Source: Saxidomus purpurata
Taxonomy: Eukaryota > Mollusca > Bivalvia > Venerida > Veneridae
Assembly (NCBI GenBank): GCA_022818135.1
Contig: JAFMSR010000010.1
Location: 14,750,316-14,814,315 of the forward strand
Reading direction: 5' to 3'
DNA: 64,000 nt
Shown here: piece after piece, positions 24,742 through 35,600 of the stretch
How the letters are laid out: each line of letters begins with the position of its first letter
Position numbering within the stretch: the first letter of the stretch is position 1
Notes under the pieces: generated by a model
Seen by the model: only the letters and a program-made list of their open reading frames with translations
Told to the model about the DNA's origin: nothing
Database searches by the model: none
Position numbers and translations under genes: made by a program

Positions 24742-24971
24742 TTTGTAAGAAAACATTATCCTGCAATTCTAAAATATCCATAATGCAGTGTTCATCTATC
24801 CTTCTTAGCGTTCTTTTTTTAAGGGAACTGACAAAGATCAGAGTGACCAAACAATATTAACGTGATCCCACCCACTTTGTTACGTCACACGATGTTTCGG
24901 GGCCTGTGAGCTGTCAATCAAAATGTACATGATGGTGTACGTGCCATTATCAACGTGCCATAATACAAATC

Positions 24972-25066
24972 AGATAGAGTGACTGTTTGCTCAAATAATT
25001 ACGTCATTTCTCGGGGGCTACGCCCCTCGAAATAACATAATTATTCTCGCAAACAGTACTCTATCT
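24972..25066. repeat. 95-bp near-perfect palindrome
   Basis: The left arm begins AGATAGAGTGACTGTTTGCT and the right arm ends with the complement of AGATAGAGTACTGTTTGCG. The centre is CGGGGG-CTA-CGCCCC, so the loop is only three bases. A related single arm occurs at about 600-690. It is probably a transposon end. Confidence 0.8.
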
Positions 25067-25269
25067 AATACATAGAGGCTTTATTGTATGTATAATATAG
25101 TGTAACTTTACAAAGACTTGACTATACACATACTGTAAAGTTTCAAAAAAGGTTTGACATAATGTTTGACCCTGAGGTGATACATTCTAACTTCAAAATG
25201 GGGAGTATCACTGCGGCCTTTACAATCCCTTCTTTCGGCCTAAGTACTGGTCTAAACTCGTAAGAAGCA

Positions 25270-25420
25270 ACAGTTATAATTTTGCTTAGCAACCCTAAGA
25301 ACCTTGGTTTGATCCCCAGTCAGGCCAATTGCAGTGTTTCCTAATGCAAGACACCTTAGTAGTCCACCTGAACCTTCAAGGTGTCAGTAATGTAAATTGT
25401 TAGTTGTCTCTACAAAGCCA
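25270..25420 (+). repeat. tRNA-like SINE debris
   Basis: A B-box-like TTGGTTTGATCCCC (about 25305) is followed by a CAATTGCAGTG...GCAAGACACC tail like that of the SINEs at 54.2 and 62.1 kb. The A box is lost. Confidence 0.35.
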
Positions 25421-25833
25421 TTGGTTCAAAGAATAGACCTTTGAAGATTTTTATTATTTTGAGAAGAAAACTAGTTTCACAATCCATCTAAAAACTTGTA
25501 ATTATTTCTACAAGTCTGACAACAGAAATCATTAGTGTGTTACCTATATGTTGTAATACATTTGTTACATATGGATGAATTTAATGTTACATGTAAAAGT
25601 TGAAAGTGGATTGACTAAATAGAAACATTTTTATGGAGGGTCACGGAGCCATTTAGATGTGACAGCTGTGCCCATAAATGTTTTCAGAAAGGTACCAGTA
25701 CAGTACAAACCGGTGATAAAGTAAGATTAAAGAAATAATGTAAATTTGTTTTTCAGATTTTTTTTTATCTATTCCTAGAGAAAAGTATCCAACAATTGAA
25801 TATTTTGGTCCCTGTGAAATACAACAGTACAAC

Positions 25834-26600
25834 TAAGAAAAGTCCTAGGATCACTTTGAATTTACTGATATAGAAAAATAAAGTATAATTATTATCTATT
25901 CATTCTAAAACAATGTTGACATATTATGCCTTTCTTTTGTATTGAAGACGATACTTCAAGAAACTAGATGCGTGTTCAGTAGACCACTTGTGTCGCCCTC
26001 TTACACTTTGTCAGAATTAGCAATAATTTTGTGACATAAATCTAAGTACAAAAAAGGGCATAACTCTGTCAAATATGACCTTGACCTACAAAACTTTAAG
26101 GCATCATGACCTTTTTGTCATAACCAATGCAATTTGAAATTTGATTAAGAAATCTTAAAAAATGGCAAATTTTAGCAAATGTTAAGTTTTCATGACAAAA
26201 TCTAAGTACAAAAAGGGGCCTAACTTTTTCAAATATGACCTTGACCCACAAAATTTTGTGACATCAAGACCCTTTTCTCAATACAATTGTAAAGTTTCAT
26301 GAAGAAATCTTAAGAAACGGCAAAGTTATAGCCAACGTTAAGTTTATGTGACAGACGGATGGACAAAGCGATCCCTATGTGTCACCTTTTCTCCGAAAGG
26401 GCGACACAAAAATAGTTGTCAGAATGTCTTCCTTCTCTTTTGCAGTATCATTGAAAAAAATTCTGTGCTATATTTCTAACATATACATCAATTTAAAAAG
26501 CAAAGTTAGGAATGTTTTTGGTATAAATAAAGTTTGTTTCCGTCTGTAAGACATCTTTCTTGGTAATTGTGCTCCTGAGACTTTAAAAATGTAAATGTTT
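25834..26600 (-). repeat. ~320-bp dispersed repeat, split by a nested insertion
   Basis: 25834-25971 and 26413-26600 together match, in reverse, the copies at 55139-55450 and 58880-59215. Shared blocks are AAAGTGATCCTRGGACTTT, GGCATATSTCAACATTGTTTTAG and AAAAACATTCCTAACTTTGC. The 160-bp-repeat element at 25972-26412 lies exactly between them. Confidence 0.7.
25972..26412 (+). mobile_element. Helentron-like element, 160-bp core repeat
   Basis: The 5' end is AACTAGATGCG...GTGTCGCCC and the 3' end GGGCGACACAAAAA, so GTGTCGCCC/GGGCGACAC is the subterminal inverted repeat. There are two core units, with TCTAAGTACAAAAA at 26041 and 26201, 160 bp apart. Each carries AAAGGGSCNTAACT and a TATGACCTTGACC block. 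Non-coding. Confidence 0.75.
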
Positions 26601-26720
26601 ATTTTGTCCCTTTAGAAAACAGTTTAGCTGGTAAGACATCCTTCTTGGTAAAATAAGAGCTATTTGTAATTATGCTCCTGCGACTTTAAAAATGTAAATG
26701 TTTATTTTGTACCTTTAGAA
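26515..26720. repeat. Imperfect direct duplication, ~105 bp
   Basis: GTAAGACATCYTTCTTGGTAA...GCTCCTGMGACTTTAAAAATG...TTTATTTTGTNCCTTTAG occurs twice in a row. It lies at the end of the dispersed repeat above. Confidence 0.7.
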
Positions 26721-27120
26721 CGGCAGAAGGGCAGATGGTCACTGGCCCTGTACCATGTTTCTGGGTTTCCTATTCTCTCATTGCAGTAAGTATTCAGCAG
26801 GCAAACAGTTACTAAATCAAGAACCAGTCTCTTTTTAGGGAAACTGCAGTAAAGGGACACAACTCTCAGAAAACTCTTTGAGAAAAAGGACTGTTTAAAT
26901 TTGTTTGAAGAATTTGTCAATGTTTGCATTTTTTCACAAAATATCCCCGGAGAAAAAATATTACAAGAAGTATGAGTAACTTGAGAATCTTCACAATCAT
27001 GCCAGCATGCAAACACTGCCTCCTTTATAAATGTTGTATCATTAAAATCTTTCCGGAAACTAAAAATTCTAAGCACAATTTCCTTTTCAAAAAAAGGCAT
27101 TTAAATAAATGTAAATAAAA

Positions 27121-27956
27121 TTTGCATATATTATTTTGACGACTGTCAGATTGCAATATACTTCCTTATGTTCGGAAAAAATATTTTCTGATAACCGTTG
27201 ATTTGACGTTTTCAGACCATAATAGTGACATTTCGTAAATATAAAAATCAGATCACTGAATTTTAAGTATCACAAAAAACTTTGTGTTTTCCCTTGATAT
27301 TTATGTTTGCCATCCTTAATTGTATTCTGTTTCTATATGACTTCAAGCTTCTTGGTTCCCGATGATAAGAAAATTGAACATTCTCAGCCACAAAGGCTTA
27401 AGTTTCAGTAAACTACCCTGGGTAAATATTAAAGCTGATAGTTACCATGGCAACAATATGTAAATTAGTGGCAGACAGATGGTGACTTGCATCTATGAAG
27501 AGATTTATTCTGCATCTATTTATCTGCTGGTAAATTTTACAATCGATTTTTACTGATAAGAGGGGAGAAACGGGGTTGTGGAGACAATATCATGGTGCTG
27601 GGACATTCTGTCACAAAGTAGTAACAAGCTGCTGAAGTTTCACTATTTCACACAGAAATGATGGAGAAAGCACTATTTCAGCATGTTTCAAGTATAATAG
27701 CTCCTGGCTCAGCTGTCAAGAGGCCAAAGGTTCGAACCCAGACAGGGATCTAAGTTCAAGTCTCAGCATACAAGATGTATCTAACTTCTTCAAATTTTAA
27801 GAAGAAAAATAAAATCTATTCTACTCATATTCTATGGTCAGACATTTTATTTTTAAATATTGTACAAACTTAAAGTATATGAAAAAAGTATTTAATACAG
27901 ACCTGTGAAACACACAGTTTTATTTCATTTTATTGTGATCATTAAAGTTATTATAC
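27121..27956. other. Intergenic, tRNA-like debris only
   Basis: GGCTCAGCTGTCAAGAGGCC then AAAGGTTCGAACCC (about 27706-27745) resembles the A and B boxes of a tRNA-derived SINE, but there is no tail or acceptor stem. I see nothing else. Confidence 0.35.
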
Positions 27957-27969
27957 ATCAGATTAATTA

Positions 27970-28085
27970 TCCTAAGGATCCTGATGAAGGTCTAGATTAG
28001 ACCGAAACCGTTAGATTATTAAATTTTGAGTTAATTTACCCTGGTCTTTACCTGTTGTTCCTCTCTATTTAATTATATAGTTTTT
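27970..28085 (+). mobile_element. 116-bp insertion with 13-bp TSD and hammerhead-like motif
   Basis: ATCAGATTAATTA occurs at 27957-27969 and again at 28086-28098, directly flanking the insert. The insert contains CTGATGA, a perfect stem GGTCTA-GAT-TAGACC, then GAAAC, which is the order of a hammerhead ribozyme core. One extra A between CTGATGA and the stem departs from the consensus. Penelope-like elements and retrozymes carry hammerhead motifs, so a 5'-truncated retroelement end is the best guess. Confidence 0.5.
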
Positions 28086-28099
28086 ATCAGATTAATTAA

Positions 28100-29500
28100 A
28101 TAAAATAATCTTGATATTAGTAAATCTGAATACATTGTACATTGACTTTAAAGATTTTCAATTATCTGAACAGTTTACTGGCCTTGTTTAATAAGTAATA
28201 AAAACAACAGAAATAATGAAAATTTTAAAAAACAACTTAGGGAATTTTAATTAATAAGGAAATTATGAATCATTAAAGGTTGAAAAAACCTTTTTTTCTT
28301 TTTAATATTTTCAGATTTTATTAGAATATTTCTAGAAAATAGCAGCTGAGAATGCAAGTACTTGTTTACTGAATTTCACCCCTAAATTAAAACCCGTGAA
28401 TATTTTGTCTTTATTTCACATTTATATTTCACATTACCATAACAACAAACTAACAACAATCATCAAATCTAAGCATCAATTATGGCAATCAATCTATGAA
28501 AATTAAGCCCCTGTCGTCTCCCAAACAAAGAAACGAAATCTACGAGCTTCCGCCAGATCTTGGGTCAAAAGCACAATTTCTTAAAGTCGCTTAGCTACAG
28601 TAACTATTAAATCAATACTAAAGTTTCTTATTGGTGACACCGCCCCATAACCCCTTAGAAGAGCTCTTTGTTTGTGATTTAATAACCCGACATACACTAT
28701 TCCTGCATACAAAGACCAGCCACGCGTCACTGTAATATGAAATCAGCCATGTATATCAGCGTAATTAGATGGTATATTTACTTGCAAATACATTACGAGG
28801 TTAATGCTTCAGCTAGGGCTTCTGTTTATAGTGCGAATCATCACCTGGTGCGATCGACCAGCTGCGACTTTGGGCACGCGACAAACGTCGTTATCTATCA
28901 TTGTATAAAATGCACGTATCACCATATATGGAAACATTAAAGTAAAACCTGATGTATTTATCGATTCCCTTAAATAATTTTGTCACCAACGGAATATAAA
29001 ATATCAAAATATCAAAAGAGCTGAATATTAAAACGTACCAGATGTAACATTTTATTTTATCAAAAGTATCTTATAAAATAACTTTTATTACAATGAAATC
29101 TTATATCACAGAAACATAATACATCAAATAACCAATTAATAAACAAAGAGTATACTATTAACTGTTTTGAAATCCCCCCAATATGTACTACAAATTGTCA
29201 TTTCAAACAAATTCATTATAAGCTTCTAAATGTATAAAAATGCATAAGGGGAATCTGACACCGCTTTCAAACACACTGAAATGGGAAACAATTACCTTCC
29301 GTTCAAACATTATTAATATTGCTTATAATATTGCTTTCAAGAAAAGAAATATTATCTGTTCATATCTTTGCCAACACTGAAATACCAGTATGACAATATC
29401 GGTAAATCATATATATACTTGGAAATATAATATATTGACATCAATATTGTAGAAAATAATACTCTTTTGAGAAACTGAATTTCAATCTAAGCACATAAAT
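28100..29500. other. Intergenic, no gene seen
   Basis: AT-rich with no exon or repeat I can support. The plus ORF at 28737-28940 lacks protein-like composition. Confidence 0.4.
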
Positions 29501-29740
29501 GTTACCCCTTTTTTTAAAATTATATCACCCTTTATAAAGTTATGTTACCATATTTATAGATGTATCTGTCTCTGTTTAGTTACATCACTCTTTTCAAAGT
29601 TATGTCACCTTTTTAAAGTTATATCACCTTTTTAAAGTCATACCACCTTCTCTGAAGTTATAGCACCCACTGCATAGTTATATCACTCTTTTTAAATTTC
29701 TGCAACCCTTATAAAAGTTAAAGCACCCTATCTTATCATT
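29500..29740 (+). repeat. Degenerate ~20-bp tandem repeat
   Basis: About ten decayed copies of AGTTATATCACCTTTTTAA, with varying spacing. Confidence 0.6.
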
Positions 29741-30454
29741 AAAAATAACTATACTGATTATTAAGACCAACTAAGATGTTTACAAACATAATATCTGCTT
29801 TGGAAACATATAAGAAATAAGTTATAACAAGTTTTTTCTTCTTATTTACAGATAGAATGATAGAATGAATCCAAACTGATATGGAATTAAATCTTACAAA
29901 TTAATTTGTGAAAAAAAATCAGAAAAAACTTTTACAAATATACAATCATATATAATATATTATCATATTAGTACTACATGTTATCTTAAAATCATTATGG
30001 TCACTTTGAAGCGTCATATCACTTTACAGATCTAATTTTTTACAACTGATATAGCATGACCTGTTCTCCTTTATACTATTTAATACATTAAATGAAAGTG
30101 TTACATCAATTTGAGTTAAGGCTATTCAAAGATGAATGTTGACTTTGTGATAATATATCCCATATTTTTATCAGAAAGGTAAATAACTTGAATGGAAACT
30201 GGTTTCCTGTATGACATACCTTTTATATGGATGTTTTTCGGCGTTTTACTAATCGGTTAAGGACTTTGTTTACTTTTGCACTTTTGGTAAGGAAATAGCT
30301 GGCAGCCTGAATACTTACAGTGCACAAACAAATCTTTTCTTGTTTTGTTTAACATCAATTGCAACATTTTTTCTCTCAGTTTCTGAAGACATTTAAGTCT
30401 CTGTGATTAGATTACAGTCCATGCATGCTCTCTGCCTCACAGCCTAGCCGAAAT

Positions 30455-30780
30455 GATCACCATGGTCCACCATGGTCATCATGGTTTTTGACAGTCAATC
30501 ATGTTTTCTCATGATCAACCATCAAGTATCATGGAAAAAACATTGTCCGGAGCACAATCGACCATGGTCTACCATATTACACCATGGCTGATCACGGTCA
30601 GGCTGTGGTAAAAAATTATGCCAGCTCCAGTTGAACATTTTGACCATGGTCTACCAAGTTACACCATGGCCGACTACAGTCGGCTATGGTCAAAAATAAG
30701 TCAGCGTACAGTTAACCATTGTCTACCATGATCAAAACAGCACTTAATCATCCCACCATGGTAGACCATGGTCAAAGAGT
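30455..30780. repeat. CCATGG(T)-rich cluster, left
   Basis: Many copies of ACCATGGTC, CATGATCA and close variants, themselves palindromic, in about 330 bp. A second cluster of the same kind lies at 32019-32240. Confidence 0.8.
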
Positions 30781-30802
30781 CAGCCAATCACAGTTGGCAA
30801 TT

Positions 30803-31005
30803 CTAAGGGATTTCTGGAATAACTATATTTTCGCAACCAGTTTCATTCAAAATGTATGAAATGTCATCTTCATCTAATTCTTTGCAAGATTTTAATGCTC
30901 CAGCTGTAGAAACATTTTTATCCCAATATTTAGCAGACAAGGTTTTACAACAGTTTTTCAGTTTTACAAGATAAGACTGTCCAGATTGATACAATTCAAC
31001 TTCAG
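30803..31005 (-). CDS. Putative terminal exon, product unknown
   Basis: 203 nt: two bases, then 66 codons and TAG. The acceptor is CATGAAATACAG. It reads EVELYQSGQSYLVKLKNCCK, later ALKSCKELDEDDISYILNET, and ends IVIPEIP. Composition and an acidic C-terminal part look genuinely coding. A possible 11-nt exon lies just upstream (31047-31057, donor GTAAGT). It sits between the two CCATGG clusters, so it could belong to a mobile element. No family recognised. Confidence 0.35.
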
Positions 31006-31236
31006 CTGTATTTCATGTACGTGCAGACATTGCAAGGTTACATCTGCAGTGCCATGAACTTACTGAAGTAACAGCTGTATTCCAATCTTTAAAGGGAAAG
31101 TAACTCCAGCTCCATAAAGTGTTAATGCTAAGGGAGAAAACTCTGGTAATGCAGTTGTTTTATATAAGAGGGTTATTCTATCATGGGTACTCTTCAGTGT
31201 GGAGATTTACAGCATGTTCAAAAAATAAAGTTTATT

Positions 31237-31668
31237 AAAGTGACATTATGCTCATCTTACTGCACATAGTGTCTTTTTGGTGACAGTTTTATAAAAGCAA
31301 TTTTCGGTAGCTGTGCATTTAAATGTGTTAAACTAATGATAATGCCGCATTAATATTTGAAGTTGGTGCTTTACAAATTAAAGAAATGGACTAATAAAAT
31401 AATAATTCCTTCCTTGGCAGTGATCTCCCTTGTGTAATTAATGTTGCTCGACAGTGGAAGGGAAACAACTCCGACATGCATTTGTTTATTTCTTAAATTG
31501 ACTCTCCCAGTCAAAATAGGAAAAGTAATATTTGGAAAGTTAGTATTTCGTACTGGTAGCAGGAAACGTTTGTTGTATGGGTCAAAAGTTATTATTTCCT
31601 CTACCCTTTTCACACACACCTATTTCAGCTGGAATTTTACTTTAAAAAAATGTGCATAATGTCACTTT
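31237..31668 (+). mobile_element. MITE, ~432 bp, copy 1
   Basis: Terminal inverted repeats read AAAGTGACATTATGCTCAT and, on the other strand, AAAGTGACATTATGCACAT. The same unit occurs in reverse at 60667-61106, sharing ATTTCGTACTGGTAGCAGGA and TTCAGCTGGAATTTTACTT (worded on this strand). Overlapping ORFs on both strands are not conserved between the copies. Confidence 0.8.
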
Positions 31669-32018
31669 GAGAATTTAGTGTTTTTACTCAGTTTAACAGT
31701 GGTAGCATAGCATATGAACAATCAAAAGAGTGGCAAACAATGGGGACAAAGATAAATCCACCCAGCCTAAGCAAGGGAAAGAACTATGTACTGTACAAAC
31801 AGGAACTTTTAGTGTGTACAATGGTGACTTACTCTATCATTACCAGGAGATGATGAACATATAAATGCCGTGGTGAATGTGCAAACAGCTTTGTGCAAAC
31901 AGCTTTGCGTAATCAGCGACTCGAGTTGCCGCAGGTTAATTAGTGATTAAACTTGTTTGTTGCCTTTGTACATCTGAGTGTGTACAATTATAAGTTAATG
32001 TCATCCTTTTCACAGAAA

Positions 32019-32240
32019 CCATGGTGTATCATGATTCACCATGGTGTATCATGGTTGACAATGAAAATCACTACAGACCATGGTTTTCTGAGTTATATGA
32101 TCATGGTCTACCATGGTATGTGACCATGGTCTGGGACTATGGTAAAAAATGTGGTGCCATTTAACAAAACATGATCTAACATGGTCCAAGGACCATGACC
32201 AACCATTGACTATCATGGTAATTTATGGTTACTGACCATC
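32019..32240. repeat. CCATGG(T)-rich cluster, right
   Basis: Repeated CACCATGGTGTATCATGG and GACCATGGTCT words; same kind as 30455-30780. The two clusters bracket about 1.2 kb holding the putative exon at 30803-31005 and the MITE. Confidence 0.75.
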
Positions 32241-32435
32241 ATTTTGGGAAAATACCTCAATGTTCAGTTTTATACCTGTTCTTTTCAGACAACCCTGTTG
32301 CAGTAATGTGGCTGGTTTAAATAGTAAAGGATAAATTTTAGCAGTCAAAATAAAAAAATCACCTTATCATTAACATGGTAATTTATAACTTTTTTTTTTA
32401 CATATTTTAGTCTGTCACTCTATCACAGTACAACA

Positions 32436-32625
32436 TCATTCATCTCTGTTAACAACAGGTCTTTTACTTTCAGCATCATACATGTCAAGCTCTCTTATGA
32501 ATGGCTCTTCAAAATGATTGAAGTCTCCCTTCTCTTCCTTCTGACTCTTGTACAACAGTTTTACAGTACTTGGTTTCCCATGTTCTCTAGCAGTGTCTAC
32601 TGCAGAGTTTGCTTCCTGGTGTCCT
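32436..32625 (-). CDS. Ankyrin gene, last exon
   Basis: 190 nt: one base, 62 codons and TGA. The acceptor is AAATAATGCAG. It reads GHQEANSAVDTAREHGKPST and VKLLYKSQKEEKG, a good ankyrin second half, then an acidic tail with FEEPFIRELDMYDAESKR ending PVVNRDE. It is open in one frame only and has clean composition. This is one of the best-supported exons on the minus strand. Confidence 0.75.
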
Positions 32626-35600
32626 CTGCATTATTTAGCCCTCTATCCTACATCACTGCTATATATATTACATAAATCTTTTCACAAAATAACAAGCCTC
32701 ATACATTATTTACTTCCATTCCCTACTTGACATCACTGCAACATTTCTTACCTCTCATCCCTACTTGACAAGACTGCAATATTTCTTAGGCACAAAAAAC
32801 GTTGTTTTTTTCCCAACCAAGCAAGCATTTTTTTGCATTAGGAAAAAACAACAAAAAACTTTGCCCCTACCCAACCTAGAGTTTTTGGGACTGTTACCCT
32901 AAACACAGATTTTTATTTTGGTTTTACCTCCATTCCTTACATGATATGACTGCTACATTACTTAACTCCCCTTCTCCACACAACACAATTGCTTCATTAT
33001 TTAACTCTTTTCACTAAGTGACTTCTACATAACATAACTTTCTTCCCTTCATTACAGGACTGCTACATCACTTTACTCCTATCCATACATAATAACGACT
33101 GGTACATTACTTAATTTTCTTCCCTACACTTGATTATTTCCAGACATATGTATGATAGCAGCATTTTTATCTCCCTTAACTACATGATATGACTTCTACA
33201 TTATTTAACTTCTTTTCCAACATGACATGAAATGACTGATGCAATGCGGGGCGCATGTTTTAGAAGCAGGATGGACAGGTTTCTCTAAAAGACATTACCT
33301 CTGTGTACTTTTTGTTTATGAAACTGTTCAAAAAAAAACTTTATAGTAACTAGCATATACTAATCCTTGTGTTACCTCTTTTTCACAACATAATTATTTT
33401 CGGATGCTAATTTTACACTGGCTATTTTTAATAGACAAAACTATTTATAACCATGGCTCCTCCCACAATCCGCTACAGGTCGGTTTATAGGAAGCAGAGG
33501 CAAAAAAACCTGTGCAAATATATAGGGTCCAATATGTGAAAAATAACATTTGTAAAAAGATAACCAGCCCCTCCCTCCGGGGGGGTGTGGGTTAGCTGTG
33601 GGGGGGGGTGGGGGTTAATCTTTCTTTCTTTCCGGCGTACACTCTAGCAATATGGCGGAAAGTGATGAAACCACATGATAATAGCTGTGACGATACATGT
33701 ACAGAACTACCATGGCTGAGTGTTTTTTTACAAAGATGGAATGGAATCGTAGGGCCCTACATATTGCATAGTTGGGTGAACGGTTTTTCTTTACAGTTTC
33801 AATATTATAGTCGGGGTAATATGAGTAATTAAAACGGGTTTTCTTGATTTTTCGCGCGCATGTATTCTATTATCTGAGTGGTTTAAGACAGCAAAACATT
33901 CCGAATCTTTTTTTGAGCTTTGATGAATCGGGGGGGGGGGGTGGGGGGGGGGGCGTAGGGGGGGGGGGGGGGGGGAAAAAAAAAGCTAGGGGTCTGGGAG
34001 TTTGTGGAAAAGTTATTAAATACTCATTAAATGTGTCAAAGTTTTGAATAAGGGAAGAAGACGTAAGTATTTTGTACTTTATTATTTTCTTAATGACTTA
34101 ATACAATTTAAGATTCATAAAAGCATTTTTCATACATACAGAACATAGTTTAGATTTACAAAATAATGTGGCTGCTCCCTATTTGATTATGCAACCCCAT
34201 GGTCCAAAATTGAAACCTATTCAATACTGACGCCGCGATCCCTCGCGGCGTCAATGAAATGGCTGTTACATCACTTAACCCTCTTCCCTATGTGACATGA
34301 CTTCTACACCACTTTAGTCCCATTATATACCAATGCATAACTTTACTGCTGCAATATTTAACATTGTTTACTACATGACATGACTTCTACATTTCTTAAC
34401 TTCCCTTTCTTACATAACATGAGTACTGCATCACTTAATTCTGTTCCCCCCCCCCCATGTCATGACTGCAGCTTCATCTTTTAACTCTCCTTCTCTTCAT
34501 GACATCTCTACTACATCACTTAACTCCCCTACCCTACATATCATACCTGCTGCAATATTTAACTCCCTTTACTACATGACATGTCCACTAATTCTTTAAC
34601 TCCCTTTACTGTTTGACATGTCTACTAATTCTCTTAACTCCCTTTACAACATGACAAGTCCACTTATTCTTTAACTCCCTTTACTGTTTGACATGTTTAC
34701 TAATTCTCTTAACTCCCTTTACTACATGACATGTCCACTACTTCTTTAACTCCCTTTTCTGTTTGACATGTCTACTAATTCTCTTAACTCCCTTTACTAC
34801 ATGACATGTCCACTACTTCTTTAACTCCCTTTACTGTTTGACATGTCTACCAATTCTCTTAACTCCCTTTACTGTCTGACATGTCTACTAATTCTCTTAA
34901 CTCCCTTTACAACATGGCAAGTCCACTTATTCTTTAACTCCCTTTACTGTTTGACATGTCTACTAATTCTCTTAACTCCCTTTACAACATGACAAGTCCA
35001 CTTATTCTTTAACTCCCTTTACTGTTTGACATGTCTACTAATTCTCTTAACTCCCTTTACTACATGACATATCCACTACTTCTTTAACTCCCTTTACTGT
35101 TTGACATGTCTACTAATTCTCTTAACTCCCTTTACTACATGACATGTCCGCTATTTCTTTAACTCCCTTTACAGTTTGACATGTCTACTAATTCTCTTAA
35201 CTCCCTTTACTACATGACATGTCTACTACTTCTTTAACTCCCTTTACTACATGACATGTTTACTACTTCTTTTACTCCTTTTACTACATGACATGCCTAC
35301 CACCATTCTTATTTCCCTTTACTACATTACATGTCTACTACCATTCTTAACTCCCTTTACTACATAACATGTCTACTACCATTATTAACTCCCTTTACTA
35401 CATGACATACCTACTACTTCTCTTAACTAGAGTCCAAACCCGTTTTCTCGTCTTCGGTTATCTTGATTTTTCGATATCTCAACTGGATTTCCTCGGTCCC
35501 GATTTTTTCCCTTCTTATTCTATATAAATCAACTACGAATATCTCGATTTGTTTATCTCGATTTTTTTGTTATCTCGATTTAACTTTTGATCCCCAACTA

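Noticed and set aside
26702..27100. 132-codon minus-strand ORF
   Set aside because: It starts in a duplicated repeat, has no recognisable motif and no splice partner; the composition is that of random AT-rich DNA.
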